Of a stretch of DNA of 64,000 nucleotides, positions 53,044 to 61,592 are shown piece after piece. The DNA is from an uncultured Francisellaceae bacterium. GTDB lineage: Bacteria > Pseudomonadota > Gammaproteobacteria > Francisellales > CACEW01. The translations under genes were made by a program, and so were the position numbers. The notes below the pieces were generated by a model. That model searched no databases, was not told the DNA's origin, and saw nothing but the letters and a program-made list of their open reading frames with translations. Within the stretch, counting starts at the first letter, position 1, and each line of letters begins with the position of its first letter. The DNA lies in assembly GCA_905612315.1 (NCBI GenBank), contig CAJQSL010000049.1, forward strand, positions 1-64,000, read 5' to 3'.

Positions 53044-54201
53044 ATGAAAACTATATCACATGAATCATTAATAGACACATACAGAAGAGAATTTAGCGCT
53101 AATCCAGATTGCATAATTAACTCACCCGGAAGAGTTAATTTAATAGGCGAGCACACGGATTATAATGCAGGATTTGTTTTGCCCATTGCAATTGATCAAC
53201 AAACCACATTAGTTCTTGGCCCCAATAACTCGGATCAAATTCATATTAAAAATATATCTTTCAATGAGACAATTAATATTTCCCTAACAGATTTAAAAAA
53301 AGGGGAAGATTCCAGCTGGCATGAATATATAAAAGCTATGGCTTGGAGTTTACAAGAGGATGGTCAAAAACTAATAGGTTTCAATGCTGTTATGCACTCC
53401 ACCGTGCCGATAGGTGCTGGGCTCTCATCATCGGCGTCTTTTTTACTTGCCCTAGCAAGAGCTTTTTCTCATACCTCAGGCTTTATGTGGATGCCTAAAC
53501 ATATGGCACTTTTGGCACAAAAGGCTGAAAACAAGTGGATAGGGGTAAATTGTGGGATTATGGATCAGATGATTTGCGCGGTAGGAGCTAAAGATCATGC
53601 AGTTTTAATTGATTGCCTGAATCTTGAATTTGAAATAATACCTATCCCTAAAGATGTATCTATAGTTATTATGGATACAATGACAAGGCGTGAACTAATA
53701 GAATCAAAATATAACGAGCGTAGATCTCAATGCGAAGAAGTTGCAGCTTTCTTTAAGGTAAAAGCCTTAAGAGAAGTATCTTTAGAAGAGCTTTATGATA
53801 ACAAAGACAAACTAGACCCGACCGCATTTAAGCGCGCGCATCATGTAATATCAGAAAACGAGAGGGTTTTGAAAACGGCTCGAGCCATGCAAGAACATGA
53901 CGCCAATACGATAGGTGAGCTAATGAATTTATCTCACAAAAGTTTGGATCAAGATTTTGAAGTTACTAACAAAGAGCTAAATGAAATTGTCAAAATTGCG
54001 CAATTACAACCTGATTGTTATGGTGCAAGAATGAGCGGTGCAGGCTTTGGTGGCTGTGCGGTTGCACTGATAAAAGATACGGCTATAGATGATTTTTGCA
54101 AAGAAGTTAAACAAAAATATCTTGAAATAACTAACATTGAGCCGGAACTTTATGTCACAAAAGCTAATGATGGTTGTAACTCATCTTCTATATCTAGCTA
54201 A
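53044..54201 (+). CDS. galK: Galactokinase
   Basis: GalK phosphorylates galactose with ATP. The 385-residue GHMP kinase has NSPGRVNLIGEHTDYNAGFV (galactokinase signature), VPIGAGLSSSASFLLALARA (ATP site) and ARMSGAGFGGCAVAL. It follows galT by 18 bp. Galactose epimerase and mutarotase genes are not in this window. The 3' end overlaps the antiparallel U-box/ankyrin gene by 21 bp. Confidence 0.97.
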   Translation: MKTISHESLIDTYRREFSANPDCIINSPGRVNLIGEHTDYNAGFVLPIAIDQQTTLVLGPNNSDQIHIKNISFNETINISLTDLKKGEDSSWHEYIKAMAWSLQEDGQKLIGFNAVMHSTVPIGAGLSSSASFLLALARAFSHTSGFMWMPKHMALLAQKAENKWIGVNCGIMDQMICAVGAKDHAVLIDCLNLEFEIIPIPKDVSIVIMDTMTRRELIESKYNERRSQCEEVAAFFKVKALREVSLEELYDNKDKLDPTAFKRAHHVISENERVLKTARAMQEHDANTIGELMNLSHKSLDQDFEVTNKELNEIVKIAQLQPDCYGARMSGAGFGGCAVALIKDTAIDDFCKEVKQKYLEITNIEPELYVTKANDGCNSSSISS

Positions 54202-55797
54202 AAGGCGAGAATTTTCATCTTTGTGCAAAGTTACCGCTCGCATATATGGGGTAACCCCGTACCAATCCCGCGCTCGTGCATTTGCCCCTTTCCTAATCAA
54301 TAGACCTAGAATTCTAGAGCTATCTAAGGCTGCAGCAAAATGCACAGCTCTAAATCCGCCATGAGAACTAACCCGAGGGTTAACAACCTTATCTAAATCT
54401 ATGCCCTTTAGCTCAGTTAAAAACTCAACCACCTCAAAAGATTTTTTTCTAACGGCATAATGCAATAAACAAAGGCCTCCTTTTGATAATGCTCCATTTA
54501 ACAAATAAGGGTTCCAAGTTATCAAATTCGCTAAACAGCCAAAATCTTTTTTATCTATTGCATCTGCGACTATTTTACTTAATAACTTTCTAACAAACCT
54601 TTTAAATGCAAGGCCACTATTAAAACAAATAAATCTAAATAAACTACGCGGCTCCACCTTCAAGCGATAAAGGTTAATATAACTATAAAAACAATCTGAA
54701 GCGCATGCTTGATAAAGATCTGCTAAATTTTTAATTAAAATATCAACTTTATTTCTTTTAATTAAATCATTCATAAAAAGATCAAACTTAGGTGAATTTG
54801 CTATCATATTTACAATATTATGCGCATCATTTAAGTGCGCTATTAATAAAGCACTGCGATCTTGCAATAGAACACACCTAGATTCAATATTGATATCCTC
54901 ACGCCTAAGTAATAACTTAACCGCATTTGCATAACCCTTATTTGCAGCTGTAAACAAAGGGTTTTGCCCCATAGGACCAAGAGCATTAACATCAGTTTTT
55001 GGGTTTTTTAAAAGCAACCGTAGAATCTGATCACTCCTGGCTTCAATAGCACTGAATATTACAGGAACACCACCTTCTGCTGAATAATTAACATCTGTTT
55101 TTCTAGATAATAACAAAGCTGCGACTTGATAGACTTTACGCTGTTTAACTGCAGCTATTAATGGAGTATCTCCTGATAAATCAGCTTTTTGTGGATCAAC
55201 AGAACTTCTTTTAACCAAAAATCTTAAAATACGAGAGTCTGGAAGCTTACATGCAAGATGCAGTGGCGTCTCACCACTAGCACGGCCAACATGTTGCGTT
55301 ATAAGATTTAAATCTATCGATCTAAAATTAGAGACCAACATCCTTAACAATCTATACCTTCGATGAAGAATAGCTAAATGTAAAATAGAATTGCCTTCAT
55401 ATATATGTCTATTTAAATATGATAGGTGCGCCTTGAGATAAGATATAATAAACCGATAATTATGAAAGTGTATAGCATCAAGAATATAATGAATAACAAA
55501 AAGGCGTGAAAATATTTGTGGCCTATGGGCTTCAAGAAACAATGCTATTTCATCTTTTAAAGATTCATTTACTCGAAAGCTTTGTCTAAAAGCATTATCT
55601 TGTTGCTCATCAGCTCGACAACAAGGGCAATTATTTCTTTGGGCATACCACTTTTCAATCGCATCTTTCTCAAAACTATGCCCACAATATAGGGTAACCG
55701 GCTCAACCATAAGCTCCATATTAATCGGGCAGTTATATTCTTCTAGCCTATCAGCTATTTCACTTGGAAGCTCATTTTGGGATTCAACGGCGGACAT
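54181..55797 (-). CDS. U-box plus ankyrin-repeat protein, putative ubiquitin ligase effector
   Basis: The 538-residue protein starts with a U-box at about 19-90: NCPINMELMVEPVTLYCGHS, FEKDAIEKWYAQRNNCPCC, then FRVNESLKDEIALFLE. It lacks the full zinc-ligand set of a RING, as U-boxes do. From about 120 on there are ankyrin repeats (GNSILHLAILHRRYRLLRML, GETPLHLACK, GDTPLIAAVKQRKVYQVAAL, GQNPLFTAANKGYANAVKLL, GGFRAVHFAAALDSSRILGL). U-box proteins recruit ubiquitin-charged E2 enzymes, and ankyrins would bind the target. Bacterial examples such as Legionella LubX are secreted effectors; secretion here is inferred. The start overlaps the upstream kinase gene by 43 bp. Confidence 0.9.
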   Translation of the reverse strand: MSAVESQNELPSEIADRLEEYNCPINMELMVEPVTLYCGHSFEKDAIEKWYAQRNNCPCCRADEQQDNAFRQSFRVNESLKDEIALFLEAHRPQIFSRLFVIHYILDAIHFHNYRFIISYLKAHLSYLNRHIYEGNSILHLAILHRRYRLLRMLVSNFRSIDLNLITQHVGRASGETPLHLACKLPDSRILRFLVKRSSVDPQKADLSGDTPLIAAVKQRKVYQVAALLLSRKTDVNYSAEGGVPVIFSAIEARSDQILRLLLKNPKTDVNALGPMGQNPLFTAANKGYANAVKLLLRREDINIESRCVLLQDRSALLIAHLNDAHNIVNMIANSPKFDLFMNDLIKRNKVDILIKNLADLYQACASDCFYSYINLYRLKVEPRSLFRFICFNSGLAFKRFVRKLLSKIVADAIDKKDFGCLANLITWNPYLLNGALSKGGLCLLHYAVRKKSFEVVEFLTELKGIDLDKVVNPRVSSHGGFRAVHFAAALDSSRILGLLIRKGANARARDWYGVTPYMRAVTLHKDENSRLLARYRR

Positions 55798-56354
55798 AAA
55801 CCCACCTGCTGTAATATTTTGACAACTTGATCAACTCTTGTAGAAAAAGCCCCTGAAATAATATGATATGGCCTCCCCATCTCTTCTAATTTATTTTTTA
55901 TTTGATCATACTGACTTTCTCTGATATCTGAGTCTGACCTTTGGCCTGGATCAGATACCCACTTGATATCAATATAGTCAGTTAATAAATATATATCATA
56001 ATTCTCTGATTTACATAAATTATCTAAATATTTACTTTTATAATCATATATCATCTTGGCATACACACTGGTATTAATTAAAGTTGTATCAAAAAATAAA
56101 ACTTCTTTATTTTTATTTAGAGCGCAAGATTCTGATTTTTTGGCTAGATCTAATTGGCCATGAGCTATGGGCAAAACATCATCAATAGTTAAAGTTTGCT
56201 TATTAGATGTTTTTTTATCTGCATAAATCCTTGCAAATTCAGGCACATAATCGCTTTTACATAAATCACTTAAACTTTTTGCTAAAGATGTTTTACCCGT
56301 ACACTCAGGGCCTATTATCGCAATTTTAATTAGTTTTTTTGATAGCTTTGCCAT
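55755..56354 (-). CDS. NadR-type nicotinamide riboside kinase (AAA_28)
   Basis: This kinase domain phosphorylates nicotinamide riboside to NMN. The 199-residue protein has the P-loop GPECTGKTSLAK, then VPEFARIYADKK, DVLPIAHGQLDLAKKSES, VLFFDTTLINTSVYAKMIYD and a lid region DPGQRSDSDIRESQYDQIK. The N-terminal regulator/adenylyltransferase parts of E. coli NadR are absent. It is seven bp after a PQ-loop membrane protein that may supply the substrate. The last 14 residues overlap the next gene and may be an added extension. Confidence 0.9.
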   Translation of the reverse strand: MAKLSKKLIKIAIIGPECTGKTSLAKSLSDLCKSDYVPEFARIYADKKTSNKQTLTIDDVLPIAHGQLDLAKKSESCALNKNKEVLFFDTTLINTSVYAKMIYDYKSKYLDNLCKSENYDIYLLTDYIDIKWVSDPGQRSDSDIRESQYDQIKNKLEEMGRPYHIISGAFSTRVDQVVKILQQVGLCPPLNPKMSFQVK

Positions 56355-56361
56355 GGCTATT

Positions 56362-57045
56362 TTAACCTGATTTTTGACCTGGTTTATGATAAGTAATAAT
56401 TTGCGCGACTATAACCAATTTAGCTAATAACTGCAGAGGCGGCCCAACAATGCTTGGGTAATCCCAATGTAAAGCCAAAGCGCTGACCTCATCAAATATA
56501 ATTGCCAAAACCGCCATTAATAAAAACCAAATACTTAAGGATTCAGCTTTTTTTAATATAAAATTCTTAACAATTTGTGGTACAAAATTAATAAATGCTA
56601 TCATTTGAGCAAATAAACCAAGGTTTATAAAAACCTTACCCCAGTTAATAAAACTAGTATCTATAATTTTATTTAAATGATGATATGCGCCGATAAAAAG
56701 CGCCAAAAACACTAAAATTGCAACGATTATTAAAAAGATACTCATTAACCAATAGTTTTTTAACTTCTCACCCCGTAGATAAATTTGCCGCCCTATTTGT
56801 AAATGCTGGATAAATAATAGGAATAAGCCAACTATATCAACAGTGACATACTGCCACTGCATATGCCGCCCAAGCCCATAACTTAAATCAAGCATATAAT
56901 CTACGCACCATAAAACCTGTAACCACAAACTTAACTGCTTGGTCTTACGAGCAAATTGGTTATGTATAATTTGGGGTACAAAATAAAGCAGATAAATCAA
57001 AAATGATATATCTAGAGTATAAATTCCTAATTGACTAAAGCTCAC
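56362..57045 (-). CDS. PQ-loop membrane protein, candidate nicotinamide riboside transporter
   Basis: The 227-residue protein has about seven membrane helices and two PQ-loop motifs (LLYFVPQIIHNQFARKTKQL and INFVPQIVKNFILKKAESLS). PQ-loop, SWEET and PnuC transporters share one fold clan. Its tight coupling to a nicotinamide riboside kinase gene, as pnuC is coupled to nadR elsewhere, suggests uptake of nicotinamide riboside. It is not a canonical PnuC by sequence, so the substrate is an inference. Confidence 0.78.
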   Translation of the reverse strand: MSFSQLGIYTLDISFLIYLLYFVPQIIHNQFARKTKQLSLWLQVLWCVDYMLDLSYGLGRHMQWQYVTVDIVGLFLLFIQHLQIGRQIYLRGEKLKNYWLMSIFLIIVAILVFLALFIGAYHHLNKIIDTSFINWGKVFINLGLFAQMIAFINFVPQIVKNFILKKAESLSIWFLLMAVLAIIFDEVSALALHWDYPSIVGPPLQLLAKLVIVAQIITYHKPGQKSG

Positions 57046-57144
57046 TTAACTTATTCCATTCTTATAAAAAATTTAGGTTATTTTACCAAAAAAAAGTAAA
57101 GAATCTAACTTTAAATAAATAATTCATATTGCACAAAAGCATAA

Positions 57145-57273
57145 ATATTTAGAACTTTTCTTGAGGCAGGAATATCCGGTAGGTTTGGTAGAGCAGGATT
57201 ACTTGCGGCTATCCTAGCTGGGGCAGGGTTAATTGTAAGCTTCGGTTTATTATGGAGCAAGAAGGAAAAATAG
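57145..57273 (+). pseudogene. Gene fragment encoding a C-terminal membrane anchor
   Basis: An open stretch without a usable start encodes a tail, LEAGISGRFGRAGLLAAIL then AGAGLIVSFGLLWSKKEK and a stop. A Gly/Ala-rich hydrophobic helix followed by a Lys-rich end looks like the last segment of a membrane-anchored protein whose body has been lost. The parent protein is not recognised. Confidence 0.5.
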
Positions 57274-57337
57274 AAAAAACACATAAAAATAGTCTATATT
57301 TACATTACAAATGTTGAATTTTTATGAGGATAATATA

Positions 57338-58708
57338 ATGTCTATTCAAACTGTAAACCCTGCAACTGGTGAAGTAATTCAAACTTATGATTTAATGTCA
57401 TTAAGTGAACTTGACTCAACTATCAATAAAACCCATGAAGCTTATCTTCAATGGAAAACCACTAGTTTTGATGAAAGAACCCAAAAAATGCTTAAGATGG
57501 CGCAAGTTTTGCGAGATAATGCCAACGAGTGTGCCTTAATAATCACAAATGAGATGGGAAAGCCCATAAGCCAAAGCTTAGCTGAAATCGAAAAATGTGC
57601 CTGGATTTGTGAGCACTATGCTCAAACGGCTCCTGAGTATTTAAAAGACAGAACTATAGAAACAGAAAAACTTAAGACCAAAGTAGTCTATCGTCCTCGC
57701 GGAATTATATTTGCAATAATGCCCTGGAACTTTCCATTTTGGCAGGTCTTTAGATTTATATGTCCTACTTTAATGGCAGGTAATGCTGGATTATTATCTC
57801 ATGCTCCAATTAGTACAGGGACTTCACTTAAAATTGAGCAAATTGTAAAAGAGGCAGGGTTTCCAGATAATTTATTTAGATCATTAATTATTGATAATGA
57901 TTTATCTGCCAAAGTAATTGCAAATAATAAGATTACTGGCGTTACTCTAACTGGAAGTGACCGAGCAGGAAGAGCCGTAGCTTCTGAAGCTGGGCAAAAC
58001 TTGAAAAAAGTAGTCTTGGAGCTTGGCGGGTCCGATCCATATTTGATTTTAGAAGATGCAGATCTTGAGCAAGCAGCTACAGCTTGTGTAAATTCAAGAT
58101 TAAATAATAGTGGTCAGGTTTGTATTGCGCCTAAAAGAATAATTGTTATCAAAAGTGTAAAAGAAGAGTTTGATAAACTTGTAATTGAAAAAGCAAAAAA
58201 CTTTAAAATGGGTAACCCACTTGATGAAGGTGTAAACTGTGGGCCAATGGCTCGAGCTGATTTAAGAGATCAGCTACATGACCAAGTTACTCGTAGCATA
58301 GAAGAAGGAGCCGAACTTGTGTTAGGTGGAGAGCTACCAGGTGGTGACGGGTTTTTCTACCCTCCTACAATTTTAAATAATGTAACTTTAGATATGACAG
58401 CTTGCAAAGAAGAGCTTTTTGGCCCAGTTATAACTTTAATTGAAGCCGAAGATGAAGCTAGCGCAATTAAAATAGCAAATGACACTGATTTTGGGTTAGC
58501 TGGAGCTGTATTTACAAAAGATTTAGAAAAAGGCGAGCGCATTGCAACTGACCTTATTGAATCAGGTAGTATTGCTGTAAATAATTTTGTCGCATCAGAC
58601 CCAAGGGTTCCATTTGGCGGAATTGGAATCTCAGGCTTTGGGCGCGAGTTATCAGAAGAAGGAATTAAAGAATTTGTAAATGTTAAAAGTGTATCAATTG
58701 ATAAATAA
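57338..58708 (+). CDS. Succinate-semialdehyde dehydrogenase-like aldehyde dehydrogenase (Sad/YneI type)
   Basis: NAD(P)-dependent oxidation of an aldehyde to a carboxylate. ATG at 57338 (MSIQTVNPATGE) with TGAGGA upstream gives 456 residues. Features are the substrate/cofactor region IMPWNFPFWQVFRF, the catalytic Glu in VVLELGGSDP, the catalytic Cys in NNSGQVCIAPKRI, and the end FGGIGISGFGRELSEEGIKE. It is closest by eye to E. coli YneI. It heads a three-gene operon with 17-bp and 22-bp gaps. Confidence 0.92.
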   Translation: MSIQTVNPATGEVIQTYDLMSLSELDSTINKTHEAYLQWKTTSFDERTQKMLKMAQVLRDNANECALIITNEMGKPISQSLAEIEKCAWICEHYAQTAPEYLKDRTIETEKLKTKVVYRPRGIIFAIMPWNFPFWQVFRFICPTLMAGNAGLLSHAPISTGTSLKIEQIVKEAGFPDNLFRSLIIDNDLSAKVIANNKITGVTLTGSDRAGRAVASEAGQNLKKVVLELGGSDPYLILEDADLEQAATACVNSRLNNSGQVCIAPKRIIVIKSVKEEFDKLVIEKAKNFKMGNPLDEGVNCGPMARADLRDQLHDQVTRSIEEGAELVLGGELPGGDGFFYPPTILNNVTLDMTACKEELFGPVITLIEAEDEASAIKIANDTDFGLAGAVFTKDLEKGERIATDLIESGSIAVNNFVASDPRVPFGGIGISGFGRELSEEGIKEFVNVKSVSIDK

Positions 58709-58725
58709 AGTTTAAGGATAAAATC

Positions 58726-60366
58726 ATGAAAGCATCAGATCTATTATTAAAATGTTTAGAGCGCGAAGGAATCGACACAATTTATGGTGTTCCTGGAGAA
58801 GAAAACGCGGATGTTATGATTTCTTTATTAACATCAAAAATTAAATTTATAACTTGCCGGCATGAACAAAGTGCAGCTTTTATGGCAGATATGCATGGAA
58901 GATTAACTGGTAAACCAGGAGTTTGTCTTGCAACTTTAGGGCCAGGTTCTACTAACCTTTTAACAGGTGTCGCAAATGCTAATATGGACCACTCCCCTTT
59001 AATTGCAATTGTTGGGCAAGCTAGCACTCATAGATTACATAAGGAATCTCACCAAAATATGGATTCTGTATCAATGTATAAACCTGTCACGAAATGGTCT
59101 ACTACAATTCGAGAAGCAGACAGTGTGCCAGAAGTTATTAACAAAGCCTGCAAAGTTGCGATGGATGATAAACCTGGGGCCGTATTAATTGAGTTTCCTG
59201 AAGATATTGCCAAACATAGAACTAGAGCAAAAATGCTACCAAAGCTTAAAAAGTTTGCTAAAGGTGTTCCAAATGAGCTTTGTAATAATGCCATTAAACT
59301 AATTTTAAAGAGCAAAAACCCGTTATTACTAGTTGGAAACGGCTGCATGCGTGAAAAATGCGATAGCGTAATTTTAGAATTTATCGAAAAAACTGGGATT
59401 TATGTTGCCGATACTTTTATGGGAAAAGGCGTTGTCTCTGCTAACCACCCGCAATCACTTCATTGCGTAGGTTTAGGAATGAAAGATATCGCAACTGAAG
59501 CATTTGATCAGGCGGATCTTATTATATGCGCAGGGTATGATATTGTTGAATGGTCTCCAGAACATTGGAATGAAAAAAGAGATAAAAAGGTAATTCATAT
59601 AGACACTCTTCCTGCTGAAACAGATGAATTTTATGCGCCAGACCTTGAGCTAGTTGGTGATATATTTGGTATTTTTGAGAAATTAAATAAAAACTTAGAA
59701 GGAAAAGAATATAAAGCCAAAGGATTTGCCTCTATTAAAAAGAAAGCACTAAAAGATCTAGCCAAATTAACGGATGATAAAAAAATGCCCATGAAACCCC
59801 AAAGGGTTTTACATGATTTAAGATCTGTAATGCGAAGTTCAGATGTATTAATAAGTGATGTTGGTGCACATAAGATGTGGGTTGCAAGGCAATACCCTAC
59901 TTATGAATCCAACACTTGCTTTATTTACAATGGATTTTGCCCAATGGGTGGCTCGATGCCCGCAGCATTTGCAACTAAACAATTGCATCCGCAAAAAAAT
60001 GTTGTCGCCTTGTGTGGTGATGGTGGATTTATGATGAGTATCCAAGCGATAGTAACTGCTGTAAGAGAAAAAGTTCCAATGGTGGTTTTACTGTGGGATG
60101 ATGATCATTTTGGGCTAATCAAATGGAAACAAGAAGCTCATTATAATAAGTCCTCACATGTTGAGCTTAAAAACCCTGACCTTGCTAAACTTGCAGAAAG
60201 TTTTGGTTGTCATGGGGTTAAATTAAGAAAAGCCGCTGATTTGGTAAATGAGTTAAAACTTGCATTTAAACGCAAGAGCAAGCCTACAGTAATTGTAGTT
60301 CCTATTGATTATTCAGAGAATATGAAACTTACTAAGCGCTTAGGGAAAATAGTTTGTAAGTCATAA
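58726..60366 (+). CDS. Thiamine-diphosphate enzyme, acetolactate synthase-like
   Basis: The 546-residue protein has the three TPP-family domains: an N-terminal part with IYGVPGEENADVM and catalytic Glu in CRHEQSAAFMAD, a central nucleotide-like domain, and a C-terminal TPP site ALCGDGGFMMSIQAIVTAVR. It resembles catabolic acetolactate synthases, but benzoylformate decarboxylase or 2-hydroxyacid lyase activity is possible. No small regulatory subunit is present. Pairing with an aldehyde dehydrogenase suggests that a 2-oxo acid is decarboxylated and the aldehyde oxidised. Confidence 0.88.
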   Translation: MKASDLLLKCLEREGIDTIYGVPGEENADVMISLLTSKIKFITCRHEQSAAFMADMHGRLTGKPGVCLATLGPGSTNLLTGVANANMDHSPLIAIVGQASTHRLHKESHQNMDSVSMYKPVTKWSTTIREADSVPEVINKACKVAMDDKPGAVLIEFPEDIAKHRTRAKMLPKLKKFAKGVPNELCNNAIKLILKSKNPLLLVGNGCMREKCDSVILEFIEKTGIYVADTFMGKGVVSANHPQSLHCVGLGMKDIATEAFDQADLIICAGYDIVEWSPEHWNEKRDKKVIHIDTLPAETDEFYAPDLELVGDIFGIFEKLNKNLEGKEYKAKGFASIKKKALKDLAKLTDDKKMPMKPQRVLHDLRSVMRSSDVLISDVGAHKMWVARQYPTYESNTCFIYNGFCPMGGSMPAAFATKQLHPQKNVVALCGDGGFMMSIQAIVTAVREKVPMVVLLWDDDHFGLIKWKQEAHYNKSSHVELKNPDLAKLAESFGCHGVKLRKAADLVNELKLAFKRKSKPTVIVVPIDYSENMKLTKRLGKIVCKS

Positions 60367-60388
60367 ACAAAAATAGGACTTTAAAATT

Positions 60389-61153
60389 ATGACAAATATT
60401 ATCTCCTGCTTCGATGCCCATTTTCATATTATCGACCATAAATATCCACTTGTTGAAAATAATGGATACCTACCTGAAGATTTTATAGCTAATGATTATA
60501 ATAAAAAGATGAAAGAGCTAAATTTAAACCCCGTAGGTGGAGCTATAGTCTCAGGCTCATTCCAAGCATTTGATCAATCTTATCTAATAGAATCTTTAAA
60601 GCAACTTGGTGAAAACTATGTAGGAGTAACCAACCTTGAGTACGATGCCCCAGATGAAAAAATCATTAAACTAAATGCTAACAGAATAAAAGCTGTAAGA
60701 TTTAATCTGTATAGAGGCGGCTCAGAAACAACTAAACATTTGAAAAATCTAGCAAGTAGAGTTCATGATTTGGCCAACTGGCATATCGAACTTTATGTAG
60801 ATTCGAAAGATTTAAAAGATTTATCCTCTTTATTATTACAGTGCCCTAAAATTTCTATTGATCATTTAGGTATGTCAAAAGAAGGCTTTTCTGATTTATT
60901 AAAGCTAGTTGAAAAAGGATCTCATGTAAAAGCTACAGGTTTTATGAGAATAAATTTTGATGCTATAAAAGCTATGCGAACAATATATAGCATAAACCCA
61001 AATGCTCTGGTATTTGGAACTGACCTACCTGGAACTAGAGCACCAAGGTGTTTTAATTCTGATGATATTAAATTATTACAAGATAATTTTAGTGAACAAG
61101 AACTTCAAAATATTATGCTTAATAATGCTAAAAGCCTATATGATCTATTTTAA
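60389..61153 (+). CDS. Amidohydrolase-2 family metal-dependent hydrolase
   Basis: The 254-residue TIM-barrel protein begins with the metal-binding DAHFHIID and ends with the conserved FGTDLPGTRAPR carrying the catalytic Asp. ISIDHLGMS is the central His strand. Relatives include 2-pyrone-4,6-dicarboxylate lactonase and related decarboxylases or lactonases. It is the last gene of the operon with the aldehyde dehydrogenase and TPP enzyme. The substrate is unknown. Confidence 0.87.
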   Translation: MTNIISCFDAHFHIIDHKYPLVENNGYLPEDFIANDYNKKMKELNLNPVGGAIVSGSFQAFDQSYLIESLKQLGENYVGVTNLEYDAPDEKIIKLNANRIKAVRFNLYRGGSETTKHLKNLASRVHDLANWHIELYVDSKDLKDLSSLLLQCPKISIDHLGMSKEGFSDLLKLVEKGSHVKATGFMRINFDAIKAMRTIYSINPNALVFGTDLPGTRAPRCFNSDDIKLLQDNFSEQELQNIMLNNAKSLYDLF

Positions 61154-61175
61154 TAAGTGCTTCTAAAAAAAAATC

Positions 61176-61224
61176 TGGAGCTTTAATTACAGCCTCAATG
61201 CCCAGGCCTAGAGGCCAAGCTCCA
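61176..61224. other. Inverted repeat after the catabolic operon
   Basis: TGGAGCTT (61176-61183) pairs perfectly with AAGCTCCA (61217-61224), and a second small hairpin GGCCT/AGGCC lies inside. There is no T tract, so this is a processing or weak termination structure at best. The rest of 61154-61298 holds nothing recognised. Confidence 0.45.
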
Positions 61225-61298
61225 AACTTTACTTGCTTTAGCATAGCCACCAACAATAAAGCAGCACATCACGCAAATACAATATAAATAATTAAAAG

Positions 61299-61327
61299 TT
61301 GACATGATGTTATTTTTACGTTACGAT
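61299..61327 (+). promoter_or_regulatory. Promoter of the lysine riboswitch-permease unit
   Basis: A consensus TTGACA at 61299-61304 and TACGAT at 61322-61327 are spaced 17 bp, placing the transcript start just before the aptamer. Confidence 0.75.
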
Positions 61328-61333
61328 AATACT

Positions 61334-61503
61334 GTACGAAGAGGTGCGCTGTTTAAGCATATTCGTTGAGATGATCAAACATCTTTGATGCGTATAGATA
61401 GATCCAGCGCCGAAATAAGGCATATTTTGATCATTGTCTTGTTGGTTTTAATACTGAAAGGTAGTAAGACTGTCGTGTAATGAAGATTATACGGAGCGCT
61501 TCT
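61334..61503 (+). ncRNA. Lysine riboswitch (L-box)
   Basis: Conserved L-box elements occur in the right order: GAAGAGGTGCGC at the 5' side (61338-61349), a GCGCCGAAAT segment (61407-61416), ACTGAAAGGTAGTAAGACTG then TC near 61453-61474, and the closing GGAGCGCTTC (61493-61502). GAAG/CTTC forms the base of the outer stem. The same landmarks are in the E. coli lysC leader. The downstream gene is a LysP-like permease, the function expected for a lysine sensor. Confidence 0.87.
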
Positions 61504-61530
61504 AAAAATAACTTTCACAGTTATTTTTAT
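61504..61530 (+). terminator. Riboswitch expression-platform hairpin
   Basis: AAAAATAACT, loop TTCAC and AGTTATTTTT form a perfect ten-base stem directly after the aptamer, running into T-rich sequence. It could end transcription when lysine is bound. The stem is AT-only, so strength is uncertain. Confidence 0.55.
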
Positions 61531-61592
61531 CGAAACATTCTGTAATTTTTTTTTGCACGATCTTCCTAAAAATTTATTTTTCAAGGAGATTA

